DNA from: Planctomycetota bacterium
GTDB taxonomy: Bacteria > Planctomycetota > Planctomycetia > Planctomycetales > Planctomycetaceae
DNA: 54,366 nt
Direction of reading: 5' to 3'
Assembly (NCBI GenBank): GCA_027623235.1
Contig: JAQBVJ010000040.1
Location: 1-54,366 of the forward strand
Shown here: positions 8,441-16,298 of the stretch, piece by piece
How the letters are laid out: every line of letters starts with the position of its first letter
Position numbering within the stretch: position 1 is the first letter of the stretch
Program-made: the position numbers and the translations under genes
Notes under the pieces: model-generated
Databases searched by the model: none
What the model saw: only the letters and a program-made list of their open reading frames with translations
Told to the model about the DNA's origin: nothing

Positions 8441-10759
8441 ATGCGAAGTTTTCAAGCGTTGCTTCTGGCTGGAATTTCGCTGGCTGCTGCTCTGAGTTCA
8501 GGCGGCTCGCTCACCGCAGCGGACGAAGTTGACCTCAGCCCCTTTTACGGATTCCTGCCGCTGGAAGTGGTCTCCGTTGAGGATCGCTCGGCGAATCTGG
8601 TTCATGGCGATTTCAACGGCGACGGGCGGATCGACCTGGCGGCTTCCGATAACGGGCACAGCCGGATTGACATCTTTCTGCAGCGAAAGCCCGAGGACCG
8701 GAAGCCTGAACTCGTGACACGCGACATCAATACATTCTCTGGCTCGGTGCTGTTTGCACATCAGAAACTGATTGTCGACAAGGCGATTTCGGATCTCGTC
8801 GCGGGCGACTTCAACGGGGACGGCAAGACGGACCTGGCCTACTGGGGATCGCCGGACCGGCTGATTCTGCAACTGCAGCAGGCGGAAGGAAAATGGGATC
8901 GTGTCAGCACACCCATTGAGGGCGTGGAGACAGCGTCGCAGATTCTCGCGGCGGGCGACCTCAACGGAGACAAGCGCGACGACGTCGTGGTGCTCGGCAA
9001 ACGCGAAACGCTCGTGCTGCTTCAGGGCGAGGATGGCAAGCTGGCTTCGCCACGGCGATTGCTCAACACGTCTGAACAAACCAGGCGGCCGAAGATTCTT
9101 GACTTCAACGGCGATGGGCGAGCCGATCTGACATGCAGTGCCGACGGGGCTCTCAGCGTGAGACTGCAGCGCGAAAGCGGTGACCTCGGGCCGGAGATGA
9201 AATTCGAAATCAAGAACGCGCGCTGGTTCAGCCCGATCCTCACAGGAGAGAAAGGCAAACCCGCTGCCGTCCTTGCCATCGACGGAGCGACGAACCGGCT
9301 GCAGGAGTTCTCGCCGAAGTTTCAAACAGACAAGTCCGAAGTCGGTCGGCTCGTTCGTTACGGAGCGGGCGGGGCCGGCAAGGACCGGCAGCTCGCCACG
9401 GGAGACGTCGACGGAGACAAACTGAACGATGTCGTCGTGACAGACCCGGATGGAGCCCGAATGCTGCTGTACCGTCAGCACAAAGGCAGTGGTCTCGACA
9501 CCGGCAGCGAGTTTCCCGGACTGCTCGGTGCGACCCAGGTGCGGCTCGGTGATGCGGACGGCGATGGCCGGGCCGAGGTCTACGTGCTGAGCCTCAAGGA
9601 AAAAGTCATCGCGGTTTCCAGTTTCAACGAAGGCCGATTGACTTTTCCCGTCGCGCTGCCGCTCAAGGACGGCGAAGAGCCGATCGCGTTTGAGCTGAGC
9701 AGAACGGGCGAGACTTCGCGGATCGACTATGTCGCGCGCGAGGGCACGGGACGGACCAGCAAGATGAGGATCCGAACGCTCGCCTGGTCGAAGGCCGAAA
9801 AGAAATGGACGCCGCCCGAAGGCGACGGCTTCGAGCTGGACGCTCGCGGCGTCGGCAGCCTGCGGGCGATCAAGGCCAACGGCGATGAGTTCCCTGATCT
9901 GCTGGTCTTTCCGGATCTGCAGAGAGCTCCTCAACTGCTGCTCGGTTCGAAGGACGGTTTCACCGAATGGAAGTCGACCGGCGGGATCTCGTTTGGCGAT
10001 GTGGCACCGGGTGCGGTCTCGATCGGAAGCGGCACGCCGACGGAACTCTACGTGGCCTATGAACGCTTCGCGCGACGGCTCGCCTTGTCCGAGTCCGGGA
10101 CCGAGTGGCTTGTCCGGGACCAGTTCAACGCTCCGGACGAAGGCAGCAAGATCGTCGGCACGGTCTTGGTGAATGTCGACGGAAAAGACGGCGACGAGAT
10201 TCTGCTGATCGATTCCGGCACGCAGAAGCTGAGGTTCCTCGGCCGGAAAGAAGGACTGTTTTCCGAGTTCGACCAGATCGAACTTGGCGAATTCGCGTTC
10301 GACTCGGCGAGCGTCGATGACCTCAACGGAGACGGCCGGAACGATGTGGTCCTCTTCGGCGGTAAAGAATTTGCGGTGCTCTACACAGGCCAGTCGACAC
10401 CGACGCTGGAGAGCCTGGCCGTTCACGAGACGACTCGTGACGAAAGCACGTTTGCCGGTCTGGAAGCGGGTGACCTCAACGGAGACGGCGGCCTGGACCT
10501 CGCGCTGGTTGACACGCAGGCTCACTTTATCGAGCTGGTCAGGTACGACTCGGGCGAGGCGGATGCGACGAAGCGGCTGCGGAAAATCTTCTCGTTCCCG
10601 GTGTTCGAGGAAAAAAACTTCAGCAAACAGGGAGCCGGCGGACTGCAGCCTCGTGAGGCGATCATCGCTGACGTGACCGGCGACGGCCGCAACGACCTGG
10701 TCCTGCTCATCCACGACCGAATCGTCGTTTACCCGCAAGACCCCGGGCCGGAGAAATGA
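8441..10759 (+). CDS. Exported FG-GAP/VCBS repeat beta-propeller protein
   Basis: A 772-residue secreted protein. A signal peptide occupies about the first 27 residues (basic MRS start, Leu/Ala core, LTAADE cleavage region). The rest is a chain of FG-GAP/VCBS repeats, each with a calcium-binding Asp loop such as DFNGDGRID, DLNGDKRDD, DADGDGRAE, DLNGDGRND or DVTGDGRND. I count about ten spread from residue 50 to the end, enough for one or two seven-bladed propellers. No catalytic motif is visible. Such proteins are abundant in planctomycete exoproteomes and are thought to act as adhesion or polymer-binding scaffolds; the ligand here is unknown. The TGA stop at 10757-10759 is followed closely by the next gene, so the two may be cotranscribed. 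Confidence 0.9.
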   Translation: MRSFQALLLAGISLAAALSSGGSLTAADEVDLSPFYGFLPLEVVSVEDRSANLVHGDFNGDGRIDLAASDNGHSRIDIFLQRKPEDRKPELVTRDINTFSGSVLFAHQKLIVDKAISDLVAGDFNGDGKTDLAYWGSPDRLILQLQQAEGKWDRVSTPIEGVETASQILAAGDLNGDKRDDVVVLGKRETLVLLQGEDGKLASPRRLLNTSEQTRRPKILDFNGDGRADLTCSADGALSVRLQRESGDLGPEMKFEIKNARWFSPILTGEKGKPAAVLAIDGATNRLQEFSPKFQTDKSEVGRLVRYGAGGAGKDRQLATGDVDGDKLNDVVVTDPDGARMLLYRQHKGSGLDTGSEFPGLLGATQVRLGDADGDGRAEVYVLSLKEKVIAVSSFNEGRLTFPVALPLKDGEEPIAFELSRTGETSRIDYVAREGTGRTSKMRIRTLAWSKAEKKWTPPEGDGFELDARGVGSLRAIKANGDEFPDLLVFPDLQRAPQLLLGSKDGFTEWKSTGGISFGDVAPGAVSIGSGTPTELYVAYERFARRLALSESGTEWLVRDQFNAPDEGSKIVGTVLVNVDGKDGDEILLIDSGTQKLRFLGRKEGLFSEFDQIELGEFAFDSASVDDLNGDGRNDVVLFGGKEFAVLYTGQSTPTLESLAVHETTRDESTFAGLEAGDLNGDGGLDLALVDTQAHFIELVRYDSGEADATKRLRKIFSFPVFEEKNFSKQGAGGLQPREAIIADVTGDGRNDLVLLIHDRIVVYPQDPGPEK

Positions 10760-10773
10760 TCGGTGCGCGGTCT

Positions 10774-10944
10774 GCAGCGCAAAGGCGCGAAGACGCAGAG
10801 ATTCGCAAAGAAGGAAAAGTGATGAGTGCCATAAAAAAGAAAACGTGTCTCTGGCCGATAGCTGGGCTTTCGTGTCTTGAGCGGTCCTTCTTTTCTTCTC
10901 CTCAAATCTTTGCGTTCCTCTGCGTCTTCGCGTCTTTGCGCTGC
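10774..10944. repeat. 171-bp palindromic (MITE-like) element with 38-bp arms
   Basis: The left arm 10774-10811 and right arm 10907-10944 are inverted copies with 34 of 38 positions matching, separated by 95 bp. It is related to the widespread intergenic repeat whose arms read like GCAAAGACGCGAAGACGCAG. Both strands are open across it, which creates look-alike peptides in both directions. The element overlaps the 5' end of the following gene. Confidence 0.88.
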
Positions 10945-11811
10945 CCGACCGCGCACGCTGAAGACTTCCCTCCCGAGCTCACCAACTTTGCGGCCTCAAA
11001 GGACAACCCGGTTTTTGTCGCGCGCGGCGAGGGACACTGGGATGTCAAAATCCGCGAGCGTGGCTGGATCCTGTTTGACGCGAAGGCAAAGCCCGATCAG
11101 CCCGCATGGCGGATGTGGTACACGGGCTACGACGGGACTCGCGAAGGGACCAAGTCGCTCGGTTATGCGACGTCGAAAGACGGGCTCACGTGGCAGCGGA
11201 ATCCGCAGCCGATTTACTCTGAGCACTGGGTCGAGGACATGATGGTCGTGCCTCATGACGGCATGCTCTACATGTTTGCCGAGGGGGCTGGCGATCAGTC
11301 TCAGTTGCTGGAGTCGAAAGACGGCATCCAATGGCGGCGGGTCGGGGCACTCGATATTCGAAAGAAAAACGGCGATCGGATCGAGCCGGGTCCGTATGGA
11401 ACTCCGACCGGCTACTACGAGGCCGGCACGTGGTACCTCTTCTACGAGCGGCATGACGCGGGAATCTGGCTCGCCACGTCGAAGGACATGCGCATCTGGC
11501 GAAACGTGCAGGACGAGCCGGTGATCTCGCCAGGCCCCGAGGAATTCGACCTGGACCTGGTGGCTCTCAACCAGATCTTTAAACACAAGGGCCGCTATTA
11601 CGCGTCGTATCATGGCTCAAAACAAGGCAGCAAACTGTGGGCATCGAACGTCGCCGTGTCGGAGGACCTGATCCACTGGACGAAGCATAAGGGGGCTTTG
11701 TTTCCGAAAGAGGAAAACAAATCGAGCGGCGTCTTTGTCCACGACGGAAAACAGTTTCGGCTTTACACGATGCACGACCAGGTCCACGTCCACTTTCCCG
11801 CGAAAGATTGA
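10822..11811 (+). CDS. Exported five-bladed beta-propeller glycosidase-like protein (GH43/GH32/GH130 fold)
   Basis: A 329-residue protein whose body has the blade repeats of family 32/43/130-type carbohydrate enzymes: WYTGYDG, LGYATSKDGLTW, MYMFAEG, YLFYERHDAGIWLATSKD and VSEDLIHWTKHKG. It probably cleaves or binds a plant or algal glycan outside the cytoplasm; the exact family and substrate are unclear. ATG 10822 is chosen because AAGGAA sits just upstream and gives MSAIKKK, then a hydrophobic run (IFAFLCVFASL, about 29-39) and an AHA cleavage-like site at 44-46. An alternative ATG at 10756 overlaps the previous stop. Odd: the ribosome-binding site, start and export signal all lie inside the palindromic element at 10774-10944, so the native N-terminus may have been replaced. 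Confidence 0.78.
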   Translation: MSAIKKKTCLWPIAGLSCLERSFFSSPQIFAFLCVFASLRCPTAHAEDFPPELTNFAASKDNPVFVARGEGHWDVKIRERGWILFDAKAKPDQPAWRMWYTGYDGTREGTKSLGYATSKDGLTWQRNPQPIYSEHWVEDMMVVPHDGMLYMFAEGAGDQSQLLESKDGIQWRRVGALDIRKKNGDRIEPGPYGTPTGYYEAGTWYLFYERHDAGIWLATSKDMRIWRNVQDEPVISPGPEEFDLDLVALNQIFKHKGRYYASYHGSKQGSKLWASNVAVSEDLIHWTKHKGALFPKEENKSSGVFVHDGKQFRLYTMHDQVHVHFPAKD

Positions 11812-11902
11812 GCGGATACGGTGGCGACCCGGTAGACGCGAGGACGAGGCTCGTGCCCTCCCGAAATGCTGAACCCGTTGGCAACTGTTCCCGGAGAATC
11901 CC

Positions 11903-12643
11903 ATGACTCGATACTTGACCTGCCTTGGCGTGATTCTGGCTCTGTCGATTTCGGTTTCCAGCGAGGACCAGAAGAAGACCGACGATCAGCCAGCGAAGGA
12001 CAAACCCGCGAAGAAGGAAGAGGGCAAGAAGGAAAAAGGCATCGTCCTCTTTGACGGCAAGACGCTCGCCGGCTGGAAGCAGACGAACTTCGGGGGTGAG
12101 GCCGAAGCCTCTGTCAAAGATGGCGTGATTCTGCTCCCCGAGGGGTCGGACATGACGGGCATCACCTGGAAGGATGCCAAAAAGATTCCGACGACGAATT
12201 ATGTCCTCGACCTGGAAGCTCAGCGTGTTGATGGCAGTGACTTTTTCTGCGGTTTGACATTTCCGGTTGGCAAGGATCCGTGTTCGCTGATCCTTGGCGG
12301 ATGGGGTGGCGGTGTCTGCGGGCTGTCCAGCATCAACGGCTTTGACGCGTCCGAAAACGAAACAACGCTCTATCGCGAGTTCAAAAACAAGACGTGGTAC
12401 AAAGTCAAACTGCAGGTTTGCGAGGACCGCATCCAGGTGTGGCTCGACGAAAAAAACATCGTCGACCAGCCGCGTGAGGATCGGATGTTTTCGATTCGAC
12501 TTGAATGTGAGCTTTCCAAACCGCTCGGCTTCTCCACCTGGCGGACCAGTGGAGCCTTGCAGAAGCTGAAAATGCGGAAAATGACGGACGCCGAAATCAA
12601 AAAGGCAAAGGCCGAGCACGTCGAGAAAGCGAAGAACGAGTAG
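11903..12643 (+). CDS. Exported DUF1080 (3-keto-disaccharide hydrolase-like) protein
   Basis: A 246-residue protein with an N-terminal signal (MTRYLTCLGVILALSISVSS), a Lys/Glu/Asp-rich linker at about 23-47, then one DUF1080 jelly-roll domain beginning LFDGKTLAGW and ending near residue 225, and a charged helical tail. DUF1080 is related to concanavalin-like lectins. Some members hydrolyse 3-keto-glycosides, but most planctomycete copies are uncharacterised. The domain shows DGVILLPEGSDMTGI and a Gly-rich GGWGGGVCGL turn. It is 91 bp downstream of the propeller protein, suggesting a shared role in extracellular carbohydrate processing. ATG 11903 is preceded by a GGAGA site. Confidence 0.85.
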   Translation: MTRYLTCLGVILALSISVSSEDQKKTDDQPAKDKPAKKEEGKKEKGIVLFDGKTLAGWKQTNFGGEAEASVKDGVILLPEGSDMTGITWKDAKKIPTTNYVLDLEAQRVDGSDFFCGLTFPVGKDPCSLILGGWGGGVCGLSSINGFDASENETTLYREFKNKTWYKVKLQVCEDRIQVWLDEKNIVDQPREDRMFSIRLECELSKPLGFSTWRTSGALQKLKMRKMTDAEIKKAKAEHVEKAKNE

Positions 12644-12678
12644 CCTCGCTACACTCTGCTTTTCCCGCGAAGCCGCCC

Positions 12679-12777
12679 CGTTTAACCCGTAGCCGCAGGC
12701 AAGGTGTCCGCGCCGACGGCCCGCTGCGTCGCCGGACAGGTTTTGCCGCTGCCTTGCCTTCGGCGGCGGGTTAAACG
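12679..12777. repeat. Palindromic element, CGTTTAAC family, copy 1
   Basis: The 26-bp arms 12679-12704 and 12752-12777 are inverted copies with 23 of 26 matching and a 47-bp centre. The arm start CGTTTAAC followed by an AGCCGCAGGC-type core is shared with the element at 16027-16166. It lies between a DUF1080 gene and aroA. Confidence 0.85.
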
Positions 12778-12804
12778 CAAAACGCAAACTCTGAAAGACA
12801 GCTG

Positions 12805-14088
12805 ATGGACGATCCGTACCTCGTCAGGCCGGTCACCGGTCCCGTTCGAGGAAGCATCCGCCCGCCGGGCTCGAAAAGCCTCACCAATCGGGCGCTGATC
12901 ACCGCTGCGCTGGCGACAGGTCAGACGCGGCTGACGGGAGTTCTGGACAGCGACGACACGCGGGTCATGATCGAGAGCCTGCGGCGGCTTGGTTTCGACG
13001 TTCAGCAGGACCTTGACGCCAGGACGATCGACGTCGCCGGCTGCGGTGGAAAGCTGGCTGCGACGGAAGCGGATCTCTGGCTGGAAAACAGCGGGACGAG
13101 CATCCGGTTTCTCACCGCGCTGTGTTCGCTCGGCAACGGACGATTCCGGCTCGACGGAAACTCGCGAATGAGGCAGCGGCCGATCGGCGATCTCGTCGAG
13201 GCGATGAAGCCGCTCGGCACGGACCTCGAATGCGAACTCGGAACCAACTGCCCTCCCGTTGTCGTCAGCGCAAGTGGACTCGCCGGCGGATCAACGACCG
13301 TCGCGGGAAACATTTCGAGCCAGTACCTCAGCGCGATGCTGATGGCGGCTCCGTGTGCGAACTCGCCGGTCGAGATCAACGTGTCTGGCGAACTCGTCTC
13401 CAGGCCGTACATCGACATGACGATGGGCGTGATGGCTCAATTCGGCGTCGAGGTCAGCTGCCGCGAACATCAGCGGTTCCGCATCAAACCGCAGACCTAT
13501 CGCGGAGCGCAGTACGACATTGAGCCGGACGCGTCCGCAGCCAGTTACATGTTCGCCGCGGCGGCCGTGACTGGCGGCGAAGTCACTGTCGAGGGCCTCA
13601 CCCAGTACGCATTGCAGGGCGATGTGCACTTCGTCGAGGCACTGGAACAAATGGGCTGCCGTGTCACGTACGGAGAGGATTCCATCACGGTTCGCGGCGG
13701 AAAGCTGACTGGCATCGACATCGACATGAACGAGATCAGCGACACGGCTCAGACGCTGGCCGTGGTGGCTCTGTTTGCGGACGGCCCGACTCGGATACGC
13801 AACGTGGCCCACATGCGGCACAAAGAAACCGATCGGGTGTTCGCGATGGTCGAGGAAATCCGGCGGCTGGGTGTCGAAGCGGAAGAGCACGACGACGGGC
13901 TCACCGTGAGGCCGGGACCGATCTCGCCCGCGACGATTCAGACTTACGACGACCACCGGATGGCGATGAGCTTCGCCCTTGCCGGATTGAAAGTGGATGG
14001 CATTCGGATCGCCGATCCCGGTTGCACGGCGAAGACGTATCCGGATTTTTTCAACGACCTTGAGACGCTTTGCGGGACGGGTTCCTGA
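12805..14088 (+). CDS. aroA: 3-phosphoshikimate 1-carboxyvinyltransferase (EPSP synthase)
   Basis: A 427-residue cytoplasmic enzyme of the shikimate pathway that joins shikimate-3-phosphate and phosphoenolpyruvate. Diagnostic stretches are the N-terminal [13 protein letters not shown] substrate loop (about 19-31), the active-site loop [12 protein letters not shown] (about 94-105), [10 protein letters not shown], the [11 protein letters not shown] turn, catalytic RHKETDR (about 339-345) and the C-terminal [12 protein letters not shown]. Length is normal. The loop differs from the E. coli form NAGTAMRP at several positions, including Phe where E. coli has Pro101; other bacterial lineages vary here too. 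Its TGA overlaps the ATG of the methyltransferase gene by one base, so the two are translationally coupled. Confidence 0.97.
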   Translation: MDDPYLVRPVTGPVRGSIRPPGSKSLTNRALITAALATGQTRLTGVLDSDDTRVMIESLRRLGFDVQQDLDARTIDVAGCGGKLAATEADLWLENSGTSIRFLTALCSLGNGRFRLDGNSRMRQRPIGDLVEAMKPLGTDLECELGTNCPPVVVSASGLAGGSTTVAGNISSQYLSAMLMAAPCANSPVEINVSGELVSRPYIDMTMGVMAQFGVEVSCREHQRFRIKPQTYRGAQYDIEPDASAASYMFAAAAVTGGEVTVEGLTQYALQGDVHFVEALEQMGCRVTYGEDSITVRGGKLTGIDIDMNEISDTAQTLAVVALFADGPTRIRNVAHMRHKETDRVFAMVEEIRRLGVEAEEHDDGLTVRPGPISPATIQTYDDHRMAMSFALAGLKVDGIRIADPGCTAKTYPDFFNDLETLCGTGS

Positions 14089-15941
14089 TGAGAGAAGAAC
14101 GCCGCCGCATGAAGCGGAATCAGCAGAAACGCAAAGACGCCGCCAATAGTCGCGCCGAAACGGCCCGCAGTCGCTACGGTCAGTCGCCGGGGCGAGGGAC
14201 CACGCAGCGCTCAGAGTTCTTCAAAGAGACGCCCGAAGTCGCTCCGCCGACGCCGCTTCCCAAGGTGACGTCCGCGCGGCAGATCGCGTTTCGGGTCCTC
14301 GACGATCACGGCCAGTCCGGGCAGTTCATCGGATCGCTTCTTGATGCGGTTCTGTGGTCGGCTCAGCTGTCTCGCCCGTCGGAACGGCGGCTGGCGACGG
14401 AGCTGGCGAACGGGGTTGTCCGGAGGCAGTTGACGCTCGATGCGATCCTCAAAAAGTTCGTCGATCGTCCGCAGGATCAGGTCGAGCCGCGATTGTGGAC
14501 GCTGCTTCGGCTGGGTGCGTATCAGCTGGTTCTGGCGTCGGGAATCAAAGTACACGCCGCCGTGGCCGAGACCGTTGAACTCGCGCGGTGGAGTGGCGAG
14601 GAACGCTGGACCGGGTTTCTGAACGGAGTGCTTCGCTCGATTCTTCGAAGCGTCGAGGCCGCCGCTGAGAGCGGCGAGACCGGTGGAATCGTGACGCGTT
14701 ACTCGACGAAGTCGGTCCCACTTGACCCGGAACCGGCCGATGAAAACTCACCGGGCGAACTCGGTGAGCAGCGTTACCGACTGCTCGATAAAGAAGTGTT
14801 TCCGGGGCTGCACGACATTCCGCGTTTCGTTTCGGCCGCGTTCGGCCTGCCGCTGTGGCTGGTGATTCGCTGGGACCGGCGGTTCGATCGGAACCGGTTA
14901 TTCCGCCTGGCAAGCTCGTTTAATTTTCGTCCGCCGATGACGCTTCGGGTGAACTCGCTGCGAACCTCGCGCGAGGATTTGCTGGCGTTGCTGCGGGACA
15001 GTGCTGCGGAAGAAAGTGAGGAAGAGCTCGAAGTGGCCGACGTCGAGGTGGACTCGGAAACGGCCGAAGCAGGCGAGGGCGACCTTGCACCGGAAGCGGA
15101 TTCAGAGGTGACTTCTGAAGAGGTCGTCGATCCTCAATCCGAGGCAGAGACAGAAGTGCCCGCAGAAGAAGACGCCGAGACTCAAGACGCCGAGACAAAA
15201 GACGCTGAGACAAAAGACGCCGCGGTGGACGAAACACCCGGCAAGCCGATCGCCGTGCGAAAAGCGACGTTTGGCGAGGGCAGCCTGCCGGGAACAATCT
15301 GGTGTCGAGGCGCTGGCAATCCGGTGACTCTGCCCGGTTTCGCCGAGGGACTGTTTGTCGTCCAGGATGAGACGGCGATGTCAGCGGCGGCTTTGCTGAA
15401 CCCCCAGCCGGGCCAGCGGGTTCTTGACCTGTGCGCGGCACCGGGAACGAAGTCGACTCACCTTGCGGAGCTGATGAAGAACGAAGGCAGTGTGCTCGCC
15501 GTTGATTCGGACGCGGTTCGTCTCGAACGAGTCCCGGAAAATGCCGAGCGGCTTGGAATCAGCATCATCGAAACGGCGACGGTGAGGGACGACCTGTCCG
15601 ATCTGCCCGCCGGCCCGTTCGATGCGATCCTGGTGGACGTGCTGTGTTCGAACACGGGAGTGCTCGGCAAGCGGCCCGAGGTGCGGTCGCGACTGAAGCG
15701 AGGCGACGTTGAGGAACTGGCCGAACTGCAGTTGAAGCTGCTCACCGCAGCCGCGTCACGGCTCGCCCCGGGCGGCCGACTGGTTTACTCAACGTGCTCG
15801 ATCGAGCCCGAAGAAAACAGCGGCGTGATCTCGCGGTTTCTGCAGGATGCGGTCGGAATTCGTCTGGAGGAAACTCGTGAATTCTTCCCCGGCGAGCCAT
15901 CCGACGGCGGATTTCAGACGCTGCTGATTCGCGAGGCGTAA
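14088..15941 (+). CDS. RsmB-like 16S rRNA (cytosine-C5) methyltransferase with acidic insertion
   Basis: A 617-residue enzyme that probably methylates cytosine in 16S rRNA using SAM. Layout: a very basic N-terminal tail (1-55), a NusB-like helical RNA-binding domain (about 60-200), an N1-type region, then the Rossmann methyltransferase domain with motif I LDLCAAPGTKS near 446 and catalytic motif VI YSTCS near 567. Motif IV reads DVLCSNTG near 516, with Leu in place of the almost invariant Pro before Cys. A low-complexity Glu/Asp-rich insertion occupies about 310-385 and includes a 15-bp tandem repeat encoding DAETK units (15171-15221). It interrupts the domain just after the MTLRVNSLR strand. 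The TGATG overlap with aroA fixes the start at 14088. Confidence 0.9.
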   Translation: MREERRRMKRNQQKRKDAANSRAETARSRYGQSPGRGTTQRSEFFKETPEVAPPTPLPKVTSARQIAFRVLDDHGQSGQFIGSLLDAVLWSAQLSRPSERRLATELANGVVRRQLTLDAILKKFVDRPQDQVEPRLWTLLRLGAYQLVLASGIKVHAAVAETVELARWSGEERWTGFLNGVLRSILRSVEAAAESGETGGIVTRYSTKSVPLDPEPADENSPGELGEQRYRLLDKEVFPGLHDIPRFVSAAFGLPLWLVIRWDRRFDRNRLFRLASSFNFRPPMTLRVNSLRTSREDLLALLRDSAAEESEEELEVADVEVDSETAEAGEGDLAPEADSEVTSEEVVDPQSEAETEVPAEEDAETQDAETKDAETKDAAVDETPGKPIAVRKATFGEGSLPGTIWCRGAGNPVTLPGFAEGLFVVQDETAMSAAALLNPQPGQRVLDLCAAPGTKSTHLAELMKNEGSVLAVDSDAVRLERVPENAERLGISIIETATVRDDLSDLPAGPFDAILVDVLCSNTGVLGKRPEVRSRLKRGDVEELAELQLKLLTAAASRLAPGGRLVYSTCSIEPEENSGVISRFLQDAVGIRLEETREFFPGEPSDGGFQTLLIREA

Positions 15942-16298
15942 TCCCAAAGTAGCACGGCCTTCCAGACCGTGATGTGCGTCGCCCATGGGTATCCTGCCAA
16001 TAGTGTTCGGCACGGCCTCTGCGTCGGTCGTTTAACGTTGAGCCGCAGTCGAGACCTTCGGTGGCGGAGCTCGCGATGAACCTCCGCGACATCGCCGCCA
16101 CCCTCGGATTTGTTTCCACAGCGCCGCGATGCCCCAATTTTCGCCTGCGGCTCAACGTTAAACGACTCTGCGTGGTTGCCCGGCGATCTTCTCACTCGTC
16201 CACGCTCTGGCGAGCGTGGCTACAGATAACGCGCGGTCGACCGGGCGGCTTGAGCCGCTCCGCTACCTCAGAAGTTGTGCTCGACTTTCAGGCTGCTG
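15942..16298. other. 357-bp convergent intergenic region filled by repeats
   Basis: The stretch lies between the convergent methyltransferase and transporter genes. It starts with a GTAGCACGGCCTTCCAGACC segment also hinted at upstream of trpD, holds the palindrome 16027-16166, and ends with a GAGCCGCTCCGCTAC segment resembling the arms of the 18132-18250 element. No protein or RNA gene is recognised. Confidence 0.6.
16027..16166. repeat. Palindromic element, CGTTTAAC family, copy 2
   Basis: Perfect 22-bp inverted arms at 16027-16048 and 16145-16166 enclose 96 bp. The arm begins GTCGTTTAACGTTGAGCCGC, sharing the CGTTTAAC and AGCCGCAG parts with the copy at 12679-12777. Confidence 0.92.

Noticed and set aside
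8498..10738. 746-codon open frame opposite the FG-GAP gene
   Set aside because: It mirrors the strongly biased codons of the plus-strand gene. No family resemblance, no signal peptide, and the plus strand has clear calcium-loop repeats.
10756..10821. ATG overlapping the FG-GAP stop as start of the propeller enzyme
   Set aside because: The overlap looks like coupling, but the codons run through the repeat arm (SAAQRREDAE) and do not form an export signal. ATG 10822 has AAGGAA and a better signal. Not fully excluded.
12805..14088. Class II EPSP synthase with unusual inhibitor response
   Set aside because: The active-site loop differs from E. coli, but the variation is common across bacterial lineages and sequence alone does not settle it.
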